A stretch of 34,324 nt of DNA from a virus, in IMG/VR virus record IMGVR_UViG_3300042896_000405, positions 1 through 34,324 of that record; one strand, written 5' to 3'. The notes below the pieces were generated by a model, which made no database searches, was not told the DNA's origin, and worked only from the letters and a program-made list of their open reading frames with translations. The translations under genes and the position numbers were made by a program. Of the stretch, positions 8,817 to 16,512 are shown one piece after another (positions within the stretch are counted from its first letter, which is position 1; each line of letters starts with the position of its first letter).

Positions 8817-9302
8817 TTAAGCAGAAGCGACAAAATATTCTAGCTGTATACTGGAGCTTATTGCTTTGGCTTTTATACTATTGTAATAAACAAAACTAGA
8901 ATAATAATCTGGGTCCCATACTCCTTCTACAACATAGTCATTAACACTTGTAGCATTAAAATCAGCATTACCAAACATTAAGGATTTACCAGCATCTAAT
9001 TTAAAAATAACACTTTCATCATTTGTATTAATTAAATATATTAAACCATAATTAGTAGAGTCTAAATTAGTAATTCTAACATATTTAACATCTTGTTTTA
9101 CAAATCCACCACCAGTTTGCTCAGATTCACTGTCAACAAAATGAAGAATTTCTACTCCAGAACCACTAAAAACAGTTGGTATAGTATCTATCCTTCTTAA
9201 GGTTTGATTAATACCAGAAATAACTTTAGTGTTAGATAATATTTCTTTATTCCTATTAGGAAGAGTAATTGATTCTTGTATTGTTACGAGTAAATCTGCC
9301 AT
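8817..9302 (-). CDS. Probable virion protein, unknown
   Basis: This 161-residue protein has alternating beta-strands (VKYVRITNLDSTNYGLIYLI, then SVIFKLDAGKSLMFG) and no enzyme motif. The strand pattern with VRITNLD and a later LDAGKSLMF resembles small beta-sandwich proteins that sit on virions, where the wording of such strands is common. It lies between PhoH and the fibre genes with its own promoter-like element 12 nt upstream. A structural role is inferred from neighbours and composition. I do not recognise a named family. Confidence 0.6.
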   Translation of the reverse strand: MADLLVTIQESITLPNRNKEILSNTKVISGINQTLRRIDTIPTVFSGSGVEILHFVDSESEQTGGGFVKQDVKYVRITNLDSTNYGLIYLINTNDESVIFKLDAGKSLMFGNADFNATSVNDYVVEGVWDPDYYSSFVYYNSIKAKAISSSIQLEYFVASA

Positions 9303-9314
9303 GTGTGAGTTTTG

Positions 9315-9324
9315 TTATAAATAT
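9315..9324 (-). promoter_or_regulatory. Promoter-like ATATTTATAA element before 8817-9302 gene
   Basis: The coding strand reads ATATTTATAA, 12 nt before the ATG at 9302. Its first base is the last base of the PhoH gene stop codon. Confidence 0.65.
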
Positions 9325-10019
9325 TAGTCCCTATAGTCTGAGTATAATTTTAGAATAGGTTCTACAATTTCATGTCTATGGTTAGTTTTAAGAGTAACTA
9401 CTTTAACCCCTTTAATTTCCGCTTCTAATCGAGTGAAAAATCCAATTCCAGAATCTTTCTTTTGTTTTAAGTCTGTTTGAGTTATATCTCCACAAAATAT
9501 CATTTTCCCACCTTTACCTAAACGACCTAAAATCATTTCTGTTTGTCCATGAGTAATATTTTGACATTCGTCTACTATTACTACAGCGTCTGGAAATGTT
9601 CTACCTCGCATAAATGCAAATGGTACAATTTCAATTTGTCCGTCAGCTACTAATTTTTCTATTTTAGTCTTATCATATAACATATGTAAGTTAGCATAGA
9701 TAGGAGCTAACCATGGATCCATTTTTTCTTTTAAGTCACCTGGTAGGAAACCTATTTCTTCTTTAGCAACTGTAGGTCTTGTGATAATGATTCGTTCAAT
9801 ATCTTTTCTAAACAATAAATCAAGTGCTACTTGACATGCAACTAATGTTTTACCTGATCCAGCCATACCTTTTAATAATGTAACTGGGTGGTCTAGTATT
9901 AGTTGTTTAGCTTCTTTTTGTTCTTCATTTAATGTTATTTTAAATGTGATTGGGTTTTTAGGCTTCCTCTTTTCTTTGAAGATATTTTGTGCCTCTTCAC
10001 TTCGATTAAAATCTGTCAT
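9324..10019 (-). CDS. phoH: PhoH-like ATPase
   Basis: This 231-residue PhoH-family P-loop ATPase is related to helicase cores and common in T4-like phages. The Walker A motif GMAGSGKT is at residues 51-58, Walker B VVIVDECQN at 146-154, and the sensor-like CGDITQTDL at 176-184. The C-terminal NHRHEIVEPILKLYSDY corresponds to the arginine-finger end of the family. A short N-terminal extension (about 25 residues) precedes the core ITLNEEQKEA. Phage PhoH is often proposed to act in RNA or nucleotide metabolism, but its role is not settled. It lies between capsid and fibre genes, right after the capsid terminator, with a promoter-like element 14 nt upstream. Confidence 0.93.
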   Translation of the reverse strand: MTDFNRSEEAQNIFKEKRKPKNPITFKITLNEEQKEAKQLILDHPVTLLKGMAGSGKTLVACQVALDLLFRKDIERIIITRPTVAKEEIGFLPGDLKEKMDPWLAPIYANLHMLYDKTKIEKLVADGQIEIVPFAFMRGRTFPDAVVIVDECQNITHGQTEMILGRLGKGGKMIFCGDITQTDLKQKKDSGIGFFTRLEAEIKGVKVVTLKTNHRHEIVEPILKLYSDYRD

Positions 10020-10033
10020 GACTTATTATTTGT

Positions 10034-10043
10034 ATATAAATAT
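10034..10043 (-). promoter_or_regulatory. Promoter-like ATATTTATAT element before phoH
   Basis: The coding strand reads ATATTTATAT, 14 nt before the ATG at 10019 and directly after the capsid terminator. Confidence 0.6.
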
Positions 10044-10045
10044 CA

Positions 10046-10075
10046 ACAAAAAAGCCCAGATTACTCTGGGCTCAA
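10046..10075 (-). terminator. Intrinsic terminator after major capsid gene
   Basis: On the coding strand AGCCCAGA (10065-10072) pairs perfectly with TCTGGGCT (10053-10060) around a GTAA loop. TTTTTTG follows. Confidence 0.9.
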
Positions 10076-10100
10076 TTGTTAGATATTATCTAAGGTTAGC

Positions 10101-11786
10101 TTATAGGGTGTTTAAACCACTAACATATACTTTACCATAGAATTCAGGGCGTAACATCTTCTTAGCGAAACGAGTCAACAAACCTTTACGTGGGGTGAAA
10201 GTGTTTGGATCGTAGATAAGAGGAGTCATGATTAATGGAATGTATGGAGCAAATACAGCACCTGCTTCTAAGAATTGCTTACCACGGAAACCTACTAAGA
10301 TAGTATTTTCAGTCATGTAAGGGTTCTTATAAACAGTGTAACGGCTGTTGAATTGACCAGCTTTCTGTACACCAAACGCGTATTCCATATCTTCAGCACC
10401 GTTAGCATTAGCTGCGAATCCTGGGATAGATTCTAAGATAGTAGAGATAGTTGGAGATACTACCATGAAGTTAGCACCACCACGAAGAGTCAACTGGTGA
10501 ATCTTGTTACTAATCTTGTTAATCTTAGTACCAAGAGTTTGGAACCAAGCACCTTGAGTATTGTAGAATCCTAAAGTAGCAGCTGTAGATGTAGGAGCTG
10601 TAGGGTCTAAAGCTACGTTATTAACTGCTGACCAGTACTCAGTATTACTTGCAGGAGCATCTTCAATCAACATATCTAAGATTTCTAAATCGATCTCTAA
10701 AGAGATATACTCAGACATGATGTTTGTTAATTCAGCTTCAGCATCTAAGTTTTGGTAAGCATTCAAATCTTGTGCGAATTCAGGTGTCCAAGCAGCTTTT
10801 AACTTTTTAGTTTTAGCTGTAATAGCTTGAGATTGCATTGAGATGTTAATCTCTGGGATTTGAATTGTAGTAGCGTTAGCAGCTACAGTTTGAGCGTTAG
10901 GGTTTGAGAAAGTTCCTGCAGCAGTATCTTCAAAATCACCGCGGTAACGATCAACAGTAGCTTTATTGTAATAAAGAGTAGGACCAGCACTAGTATATGG
11001 AGTAGCAGATGCGCTAACTACAAAAGTGATTTGACCTGTAGATGAGTCATATGTTGTGAAAGCTGGTAAGAATTCAACGAAAGCTGTACCACCAGTTATT
11101 ACAAATCCACGTACAGCATCAGTATCCATATAAGCATCAAAATAACTAGCAGATACTTTTGCAGTATATAATTTGCTAGCAGCAGCAGAAGCTGAATAAG
11201 CTGAGTCAAATCCTACAGTAGCCCAAGTAGCAGCTCCAATAACAGTCAAAGTTTGAGCATTTGAACCGGAAGCTCCAAGTGAAGCTGAGAATTGGTTAGT
11301 AGAGTAAGTGAAACGGCCAGCACCATATAAACCACCTGCAGCAGCTGGGGTTGAGAATGGGGTTGTGCTAGAAGCATTACGATTACCATACAAAGAGTTA
11401 CCTGAAGTGAATGGGTTCTTAGTAGTACCATATTGGAAATCTAAGAAGAATACAAGACCAGAAGGTAAGTTCATTGGTTGAACGCTAACGAATTCTTTCG
11501 CAGCGATTTGACCAAATACCTTACGTACTAATGGTAATGCAATACCAGCCCAGTTTTCACCATTTGTTCCAGAAGTGAAATAAGAGTTAGTTCCAGTAGC
11601 AGAAGATTCTACTACTAATTGCTTTGCTTGGTTTTCCAACATCAAAGCCATGTTGTTACGGTTGACATCCTCACCCAAACCTTCCAAAAGGCCGGTTTTA
11701 ACCCACTTGTTAGCTAAACGCGCAGCGTCGCTTTGAAGTGATTTCCATGGGTTTGCAGATTCAACTAATGATTGAATTGTTTCCAT
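10101..11786 (-). CDS. 23: Major capsid protein, gp23-like
   Basis: This 561-residue protein (T4 gp23 has 521) builds the icosahedral head. The gp23 landmark VSVQPMNLPSGLVFFLDFQY is at about residues 99-118, matching T4 VQPMNSPTGQVFAL. MLENQAKQLVVESSATGT at 49-66 corresponds to the end of the T4 N-terminal delta domain, so gp21-type cleavage near Glu60 is predicted (T4 cuts after Glu65). The C-terminal MLRPEFYGKVYVSGLNTL also fits the family. Ala/Ser/Thr-rich stretches in the middle are probably the insertion domain. It lies 46 nt downstream of the scaffold gene in one unit and ends at a strong terminator. No Shine-Dalgarno is present; the leader is A/T only. Confidence 0.96.
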   Translation of the reverse strand: METIQSLVESANPWKSLQSDAARLANKWVKTGLLEGLGEDVNRNNMALMLENQAKQLVVESSATGTNSYFTSGTNGENWAGIALPLVRKVFGQIAAKEFVSVQPMNLPSGLVFFLDFQYGTTKNPFTSGNSLYGNRNASSTTPFSTPAAAGGLYGAGRFTYSTNQFSASLGASGSNAQTLTVIGAATWATVGFDSAYSASAAASKLYTAKVSASYFDAYMDTDAVRGFVITGGTAFVEFLPAFTTYDSSTGQITFVVSASATPYTSAGPTLYYNKATVDRYRGDFEDTAAGTFSNPNAQTVAANATTIQIPEINISMQSQAITAKTKKLKAAWTPEFAQDLNAYQNLDAEAELTNIMSEYISLEIDLEILDMLIEDAPASNTEYWSAVNNVALDPTAPTSTAATLGFYNTQGAWFQTLGTKINKISNKIHQLTLRGGANFMVVSPTISTILESIPGFAANANGAEDMEYAFGVQKAGQFNSRYTVYKNPYMTENTILVGFRGKQFLEAGAVFAPYIPLIMTPLIYDPNTFTPRKGLLTRFAKKMLRPEFYGKVYVSGLNTL

Positions 11787-11832
11787 TTTTTTAAAATTGA
11801 TTTTTTAAGTTTAATTTAAATTTTAGTTTTAA

Positions 11833-12960
11833 TTATTTAAGTCCGGCTAATATTCTCATACGAGCAAAAGCATCATTTACTTCAATAATTGGTTGTTTTG
11901 TTTCAACAGGAGCACTAATAGTTTTAGAAGCTGATCCTAATGATTCTTTAATAGTGTTCTTTTTAGCAATACTTAATGCTTTTAAAGACTCAGTTAAAGT
12001 TTCAAATACTAATTTCACTTCTTTTACTGTTTCTGCTTTGTCAAATGTGTTTAAAACCTTTACTTTTTCAGATTCTGTAAGGTTTTTAGCTTTGAAAATC
12101 TTGTTAGTGTAAAGAAGTTTAGCGTTTAAAAGATTTACTTCGTTAAGTTCAGAACGTAATTCAGCAATTGTTTCTTCCATTTCAGTAGTATCAGCTGTTT
12201 CAGCTACTTTTTTATCACCAATTTTAGCTTTAAGTTTTTGGAAAAGTTCCTTAACTTTAGGTGCTAAAAACATTCCTCCAATTGCAGCAACAGGAAGAGC
12301 AGCAGCTATCATGTTTACTTGTTCTGGGGAGATATTCAACATATCGGCGATTTTAAGAGCTATATCAACTCCTGTTCCTGCTTCATATCCTTCTTCTACT
12401 TCTTTTTCTTTTTCCATCTCTTCAATTTCTGCTAAAAGTTCATCTAATTCAACTTCTTCATCTTCAACTTCTTCTTCATCTTCCATATCACCCATGTCAT
12501 CCATGTCTTCTATGTCAGTTTCTTCTTCTTCAAAATTTTCACCGGCTTCAACATTACCAGCTTCAATTTCTTGACGTAATACTTTTAGAATAAGGTCTTC
12601 AAGTTCTTCATCAGACATTTCTTCAAGCATTAAATCTTCTTTCATCATCTTAACATCATCAGCGTCTACATCACCATCACCATCTATATCACGGTTTGGT
12701 TGTTCTTCAGCGTATTCGTCAACTTTGTCAAGTTCAGCTAGGATTTCTTCAAGATTAAAATCTTCATCCACGCCGTAGTTTTCGTCATACATCTCTTCTT
12801 TAACATCATCTCCCTCTTCTAACTCGTTTAGCTTTTCAGCAAACATAGCGGTAAGTTGTGGAGTGAATGCTTCTTCAAGAGCTGCTTTTGCATTCGCGAT
12901 AGCTGTTTCTTTGATAGTTTTAGCCTCAGCGATTGCTTCTTTGAGCATTTCTCTGTTCAT
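11833..12960 (-). CDS. 22: Prohead core scaffolding protein, gp22-like
   Basis: This 375-residue protein is very acidic and helical, and precedes the capsid gene as T4 gene 22 does. Residues 1-50 form an Ala/Glu helix. An EF-hand-like calcium loop, DIDGDGDVDADD, is at 91-102, and a Glu/Asp tract at 141-190. A short hydrophobic segment, VNMIAAALPVAAIGG, is at 215-229. The helical C-terminal region NLLNAKLLYTNKIFKAKNL and FDKAETVKEVKLVFETLTE is typical of gp22-like scaffolds. It ends in DAFARMRILAGLK, echoed in the 27282-28181 protein. A GAGGA sequence 8 nt before the ATG is one of the few Shine-Dalgarno-like sites in the window. It would form the core and be degraded by gp21. Confidence 0.82.
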   Translation of the reverse strand: MNREMLKEAIAEAKTIKETAIANAKAALEEAFTPQLTAMFAEKLNELEEGDDVKEEMYDENYGVDEDFNLEEILAELDKVDEYAEEQPNRDIDGDGDVDADDVKMMKEDLMLEEMSDEELEDLILKVLRQEIEAGNVEAGENFEEEETDIEDMDDMGDMEDEEEVEDEEVELDELLAEIEEMEKEKEVEEGYEAGTGVDIALKIADMLNISPEQVNMIAAALPVAAIGGMFLAPKVKELFQKLKAKIGDKKVAETADTTEMEETIAELRSELNEVNLLNAKLLYTNKIFKAKNLTESEKVKVLNTFDKAETVKEVKLVFETLTESLKALSIAKKNTIKESLGSASKTISAPVETKQPIIEVNDAFARMRILAGLK

Positions 12961-12991
12961 TTTTTGTCCTCAATTAAATTGTTTTGGAAAT

Positions 12992-13009
12992 ACGTTTATT
13001 AAGAAACGT
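12992..13009 (-). repeat. Inverted repeat in scaffold/capsid leader
   Basis: The 6-bp arms ACGTTT and AAACGT (12992-12997, 13004-13009) are perfect and enclose a 6-nt loop, about 32 nt before the scaffold ATG. No T-run follows, so it is not a terminator. It could shape the leader or bind a regulator. Confidence 0.4.
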
Positions 13010-13029
13010 AATAGATTTTTTACTAATTC

Positions 13030-13056
13030 ATGCTACATAGTAGATTGGGGTAGCAT
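13030..13056 (-). repeat. Second inverted repeat in scaffold/capsid leader
   Basis: Perfect 7-bp arms ATGCTAC and GTAGCAT enclose 13 nt. With the repeat at 12992-13009 it fills much of the gap 12961-13111, the only sizeable gap in the head genes. None of the ATATTTATAA elements is present there, so scaffold and capsid may use another promoter. Confidence 0.4.
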
Positions 13057-13101
13057 ATTTGAGCATACATATATATGGAGATATGTAAAGTCACCTTTTT
13101 A

Positions 13102-13134
13102 CAAAAAAGAAATGCCTTTCTTTCGAAAGGCATC
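13102..13134 (-). terminator. Intrinsic terminator after prohead protease gene
   Basis: On the coding strand ATGCCTTTC (13125-13133) pairs with GAAAGGCAT (13112-13120) around a GAAA tetraloop. TTCTTTTTTG follows. It ends the terminase-to-protease unit. Confidence 0.9.
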
Positions 13135-13161
13135 AATCCTAAAATACTATTCTAGGAGGGG

Positions 13162-13773
13162 TTAAAATATTGGGCAAGTTCCATTAGCACATAATATATC
13201 TGTGATAACAGAATTTACTTTTATATACTTATTAGTTTGTTGAGGTAATTTAGATTCATTCATCATACCTACTTCTTTCATATATGAACCTGGGTTTGAA
13301 GGAGTTGAGACAAAGTCCCAACATAATAATTCAAAGTCATCTTGTACTTCCATTAAATCACCCATTTGTTTTAATGAGCCCATACCACGAGATGAAACAC
13401 CTACTGGTATATTATTTTGAAATAATGCTGATAAGATATTGCCTGATGGTGTGGGTAATATTTCAATTGCTCCCATTACATGGTCTCCATCCCACCAAAT
13501 CTTTTTAATATTATGAGATACATTTTTTAAATTAATAATAGATGAATCTGGGTGGTCTAATTCACCTAATGCTCTATTAGCATTGACACTATCCATGTAT
13601 TTTTTGATCTCACGTTCCCACAATTCTCTTGAATAGTAACGACCGTTACCATTTTTTACTTCACAAGTAGCTAAAATACCTTCAACAAGTGGATTACCTG
13701 TTGATGATTTTCCTTCAATTAATTTTGAAGGTTTAGCTGTGAAATATTGAGTTTCAATTAATACTTGTTTCAT
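13162..13773 (-). CDS. 21: Prohead protease, gp21-like
   Basis: This 203-residue serine protease of the phage prohead (U9/S78-like) class would cleave scaffold, capsid delta domain and core proteins during maturation. The substrate-pocket strand NGRYYSRELWEREI is at 43-56. The catalytic His lies in GELDHPD at 70-76 (His74), and the catalytic Ser in GVSSRGMGS at 125-133 (Ser127 or Ser128). LLCWDFVSTPSNPGSY follows, as in related proteases. It lies 1 nt after the preceding core-type gene and before a terminator, in the T4 order portal, core, protease, scaffold, capsid. Its size is close to T4 gp21 (212 residues). Confidence 0.93.
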   Translation of the reverse strand: MKQVLIETQYFTAKPSKLIEGKSSTGNPLVEGILATCEVKNGNGRYYSRELWEREIKKYMDSVNANRALGELDHPDSSIINLKNVSHNIKKIWWDGDHVMGAIEILPTPSGNILSALFQNNIPVGVSSRGMGSLKQMGDLMEVQDDFELLCWDFVSTPSNPGSYMKEVGMMNESKLPQQTNKYIKVNSVITDILCANGTCPIF

Positions 13774-13774
13774 A

Positions 13775-15115
13775 TTATTTTCCCGCTGGTGTTACATCTT
13801 CTGATCCAGGTCTAGGTTGAAAACCTGCTCCTTTAAGAGTTGCTATAGATTGAGGATTAGTAGCTACTACTGTTGCTTTAGTTTTAGTATTTTGAAGAAT
13901 CATTTCATCTACCTCTTTTTCTTTCTTTTTCTTACCATTTAACTTAGCTTTAGCACCTTCTAATTTCTTAATCTCAGATTGAAGTTCTTTAACTTTTTTA
14001 ATATTATCTTCGTTACCTTCTAATTCAGTTAAAGTTTCTAATGCTTTGATTTGTTTTTTACGTTTTACAATTTCATTTGTAATACGTCTTTCCATTACTT
14101 TTTTCTTAGCATCTTCACCTTCATTCTTAATAGAATCCATATCTAATGCTTCAGATACAGGTTTTTTAGTTTCATCTACACTATCTACATCACCTGTTTT
14201 TAATTTTTTCTTCCACTCTTTATCTAATTTTTTAAGTTCTTCTTTTTTCTTTTTAGCTTCTTCTTTTTCTTTATCTTTATCTTTAGTTTCAGATAATGAT
14301 GGTTTAACAGCACTAATAGGAACTTCTTTATATATTTTACCATCTTCTGTTTTAATAGTATATGAAAATGGTTGAGATTCATCTTTATCTGTTTTAGCAT
14401 GCATTGACACAGCTATAATAAATACTGGTTTGCCCTCATATGTTCCCATTTCACCTGCTTTTAAAGGTGGTGTTTCAGATAATACTTCTTTAATTAAAAG
14501 ATGAATTTGAGAACGTAATACTGATTCTTTTAAATCACCATATCCTGATGATTTATATTTACCTTTAGGTTCTTTCGGTTCACCTAATCCAGGTGCTTCA
14601 GTTGTGTATCCTACACCTTTAACTCCAAATTGACCATTTTTAACATAATAAGAAATATCTTTAGCTAAATTTTTAGCTACAATGGCTCTTAATTCTTCAA
14701 CATGTTTGTCAGCGTTTTTAGGATCTCTTAGTTCAGTGTAGTATCCTTTTAAGAATTCTTCACCAAAAACATTATCATAATTTTTCTCGTCTTTATAATC
14801 ATAACCACGAGTAGCCATATCAGTAACTTCTTTAGTAGTTTCTTTTTCTTCAGCTTTAGCTTCTTTTTCTTCTTTAAGAGTATTCATATTCTCTTTAAAG
14901 ATAGAATGCCAATCTTGTTTTTTACCTGATGTCACTAAACCACCTATACCTTCACTGATGATGCTTCTATTTTTAAGAATAGTTACAGTATCTTCAAATG
15001 TGTTAACAGGTGATAACATATCTGGGAATAAGCGAAATGCTGATTTTAAGAAATATGCTTTATTTCCTTTACCTTCTTTAATAAGGTTATACTGTTCTTG
15101 TAGTGTTTTTTCCAT
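13775..15115 (-). CDS. Charged, helical core-type protein, unknown
   Basis: This 446-residue protein is strongly charged (Lys/Glu), with long helical stretches at about 270-310 and 335-400 that include KDKEKEEAKKKKEELKKLDK. An internal peptide, LRSQIHLLIKEVLSE at 200-214, resembles the N-terminal peptide of several neighbours. A small globular region, MGTYEGKPVFIIAVSMHAKT, follows at about 222-241. No enzyme motif is seen. It lies between portal and protease, where T4 encodes the core proteins gp67 and gp68, with 1-2 nt gaps on both sides. A prohead-core role is inferred from position and composition. Confidence 0.6.
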   Translation of the reverse strand: MEKTLQEQYNLIKEGKGNKAYFLKSAFRLFPDMLSPVNTFEDTVTILKNRSIISEGIGGLVTSGKKQDWHSIFKENMNTLKEEKEAKAEEKETTKEVTDMATRGYDYKDEKNYDNVFGEEFLKGYYTELRDPKNADKHVEELRAIVAKNLAKDISYYVKNGQFGVKGVGYTTEAPGLGEPKEPKGKYKSSGYGDLKESVLRSQIHLLIKEVLSETPPLKAGEMGTYEGKPVFIIAVSMHAKTDKDESQPFSYTIKTEDGKIYKEVPISAVKPSLSETKDKDKEKEEAKKKKEELKKLDKEWKKKLKTGDVDSVDETKKPVSEALDMDSIKNEGEDAKKKVMERRITNEIVKRKKQIKALETLTELEGNEDNIKKVKELQSEIKKLEGAKAKLNGKKKKEKEVDEMILQNTKTKATVVATNPQSIATLKGAGFQPRPGSEDVTPAGK

Positions 15116-15117
15116 TT

Positions 15118-15621
15118 TTAATCTTTAAATAATTCAATTACATCATCTAATAAAGAACTAGCTAAATCTGTTCCATATAATGATTTCATTTCTGGGTTAT
15201 CTCTATATGAATTTATAGTCTTTAGTTTAGCGTTTCTAATTAGCTCAATAAGTTCTTTTAGTTTAGCTGCTAATGTGTTAAAATCACCTACTTTATCAGC
15301 TATATATTTTTTAGTCTCGTCATCAGTTTGTAACGACGATAAATATGATTCTATATCAAAGCTAGGTGTATCTTCTTCCCACAATTGTTTTACTTCAATA
15401 CCTTTAGCAGCTTTATTTAATTTCTTTTTATTAACAGGTTTATATCCTAATTTGTAATAATAAATATGTTCAGCTCCTTTAGCTCCTTTTTTAGGATTAA
15501 AAGCAAATGGAGTAGCATAGTTAGCACCTGAGCCAGCTGTGAAGCCAGAACCTGTTCCAGTAGCACTCATTTCATCTAAGTGCTTTTTAACTATCTCTCT
15601 TATTCTATCCTTTAAGTTCAT
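15118..15621 (-). CDS. Core-type protein with capsid-like cleavage site, unknown
   Basis: This 167-residue protein starts with an amphipathic helix, NLKDRIREIVKKHLDEM. It continues with SATGTGSGFTAG at 19-30. The capsid protein has SATGTNSYFTSG at 62-73, right after its predicted gp21 cleavage point, so 9 of 12 positions agree. The rest is helical and charged (KVGDFNTLAAKLKELIELI). It overlaps the gene before by 4 nt (ATGA) and leads the next by 2 nt. I infer that it is packaged in the prohead and cut after Glu17. The biochemical role of the mature part is unknown. Confidence 0.62.
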   Translation of the reverse strand: MNLKDRIREIVKKHLDEMSATGTGSGFTAGSGANYATPFAFNPKKGAKGAEHIYYYKLGYKPVNKKKLNKAAKGIEVKQLWEEDTPSFDIESYLSSLQTDDETKKYIADKVGDFNTLAAKLKELIELIRNAKLKTINSYRDNPEMKSLYGTDLASSLLDDVIELFKD

Positions 15622-16475
15622 TTCGCTGATTCTAATTCTTCTAACAATTGATAATATTGAAGAAGATTTACTAAGTTATCATCATTTACTTTATCAGTTT
15701 TACCTAATGAAGGTAAAATATTTATAACTTCTTGGATTTTAATTTGAATAGCTTTGTCAGTTACTTTTTTATTTAAAGCAACTAATGCTTCTTTAATTTC
15801 GTTTACTTTAGTATTATAGAATTCTTTTAATTTAGGAGTACTATCAATACTATTAATAAATTCTTTTAGTACTGATTTTTGGTTTTCATTCAAATCAGCA
15901 TACTTGTCATTGAATTTTTCAAGTAATACTCTATAAGTTAAAACACGAATATCTTTATCTTGATGTTTGAATTCCTCTAAGATAGTTTCTTTAACTTCTT
16001 TTTTATCAATAGTAGTTTTAGTTAAATACTCTAAAAGAACTGTTTTATTTTCTATAATCTGATTAGGATCAGCTAAGTTTTCACTGTTGTATACCTCTAA
16101 TAATGTAAATAAAGCCGCTTGTGCTTTATAGTTAGGTAGTTTAGTTTTAAAAAACTCTTCAAGATTATAATTAGACTTAATTTCTTTAATTAAATTATAT
16201 TTTTGTCTCTTAAGAGCTGATCTGTTTAAATGTTTAGAACTTTCAACTAATGTTGATACAACCATGTCTGCTTTAGCTTCACTAATGTTTCCTACATGTT
16301 TAAAGAAGCTTTCATATAGTCTATATTCTTTACCTAATTCAGATTTAGTAAAATATTTCTTTAAGATAGTAGAAGCTGGGGAGTCTTTACCTGATAAAGT
16401 GTCTGCTGTTATTTGTCTAACAAGCAATTCAAAGAGTATTCCCGGATTTTTGTACTTCGAGTGTTTAATATTCAC
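15618..16475 (-). CDS. Conserved core-type helical protein, GTG start
   Basis: This 285-residue protein probably starts at GTG 16475 (NIKHSKYKNPGILFELLVRQ follows the initiator). The frame is open to an ATG at 16535, but that start would place the promoter-like element at 16492-16501 inside the gene, so GTG is preferred. The N-terminal KNPGILFELLVRQITADTL is a pattern I recognise from proteins next to the portal in environmental T4-like phages. The rest is Lys/Glu/Leu-rich helices with repeat-like spacing (FKHQDKDIRVLTYRVLLEKF). It sits between portal and core-type genes. A head-assembly or core role is inferred. Confidence 0.65.
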   Translation of the reverse strand: MNIKHSKYKNPGILFELLVRQITADTLSGKDSPASTILKKYFTKSELGKEYRLYESFFKHVGNISEAKADMVVSTLVESSKHLNRSALKRQKYNLIKEIKSNYNLEEFFKTKLPNYKAQAALFTLLEVYNSENLADPNQIIENKTVLLEYLTKTTIDKKEVKETILEEFKHQDKDIRVLTYRVLLEKFNDKYADLNENQKSVLKEFINSIDSTPKLKEFYNTKVNEIKEALVALNKKVTDKAIQIKIQEVINILPSLGKTDKVNDDNLVNLLQYYQLLEELESAK

Positions 16476-16491
16476 TTTGGTATAATTTTTA

Positions 16492-16501
16492 TTATAAATA
16501 T
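16492..16501 (-). promoter_or_regulatory. Promoter-like ATATTTATAA element before 15618-16475 gene
   Basis: The coding strand reads ATATTTATAA, 16 nt before the GTG at 16475, the normal spacing. This is the main reason for preferring the GTG. Confidence 0.62.
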
Positions 16502-16512
16502 ATGAAAAGTTT

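Noticed and set aside
12311-12574. Ser-rich open frame on the plus strand
   Set aside because: The Ser runs are the complement of the Glu/Asp tract of the scaffold gene.
14046-14375. Hydrophobic open frame on the plus strand
   Set aside because: It is a reverse-strand shadow of the Lys/Glu-rich core-type gene; there is no motif or start signal.
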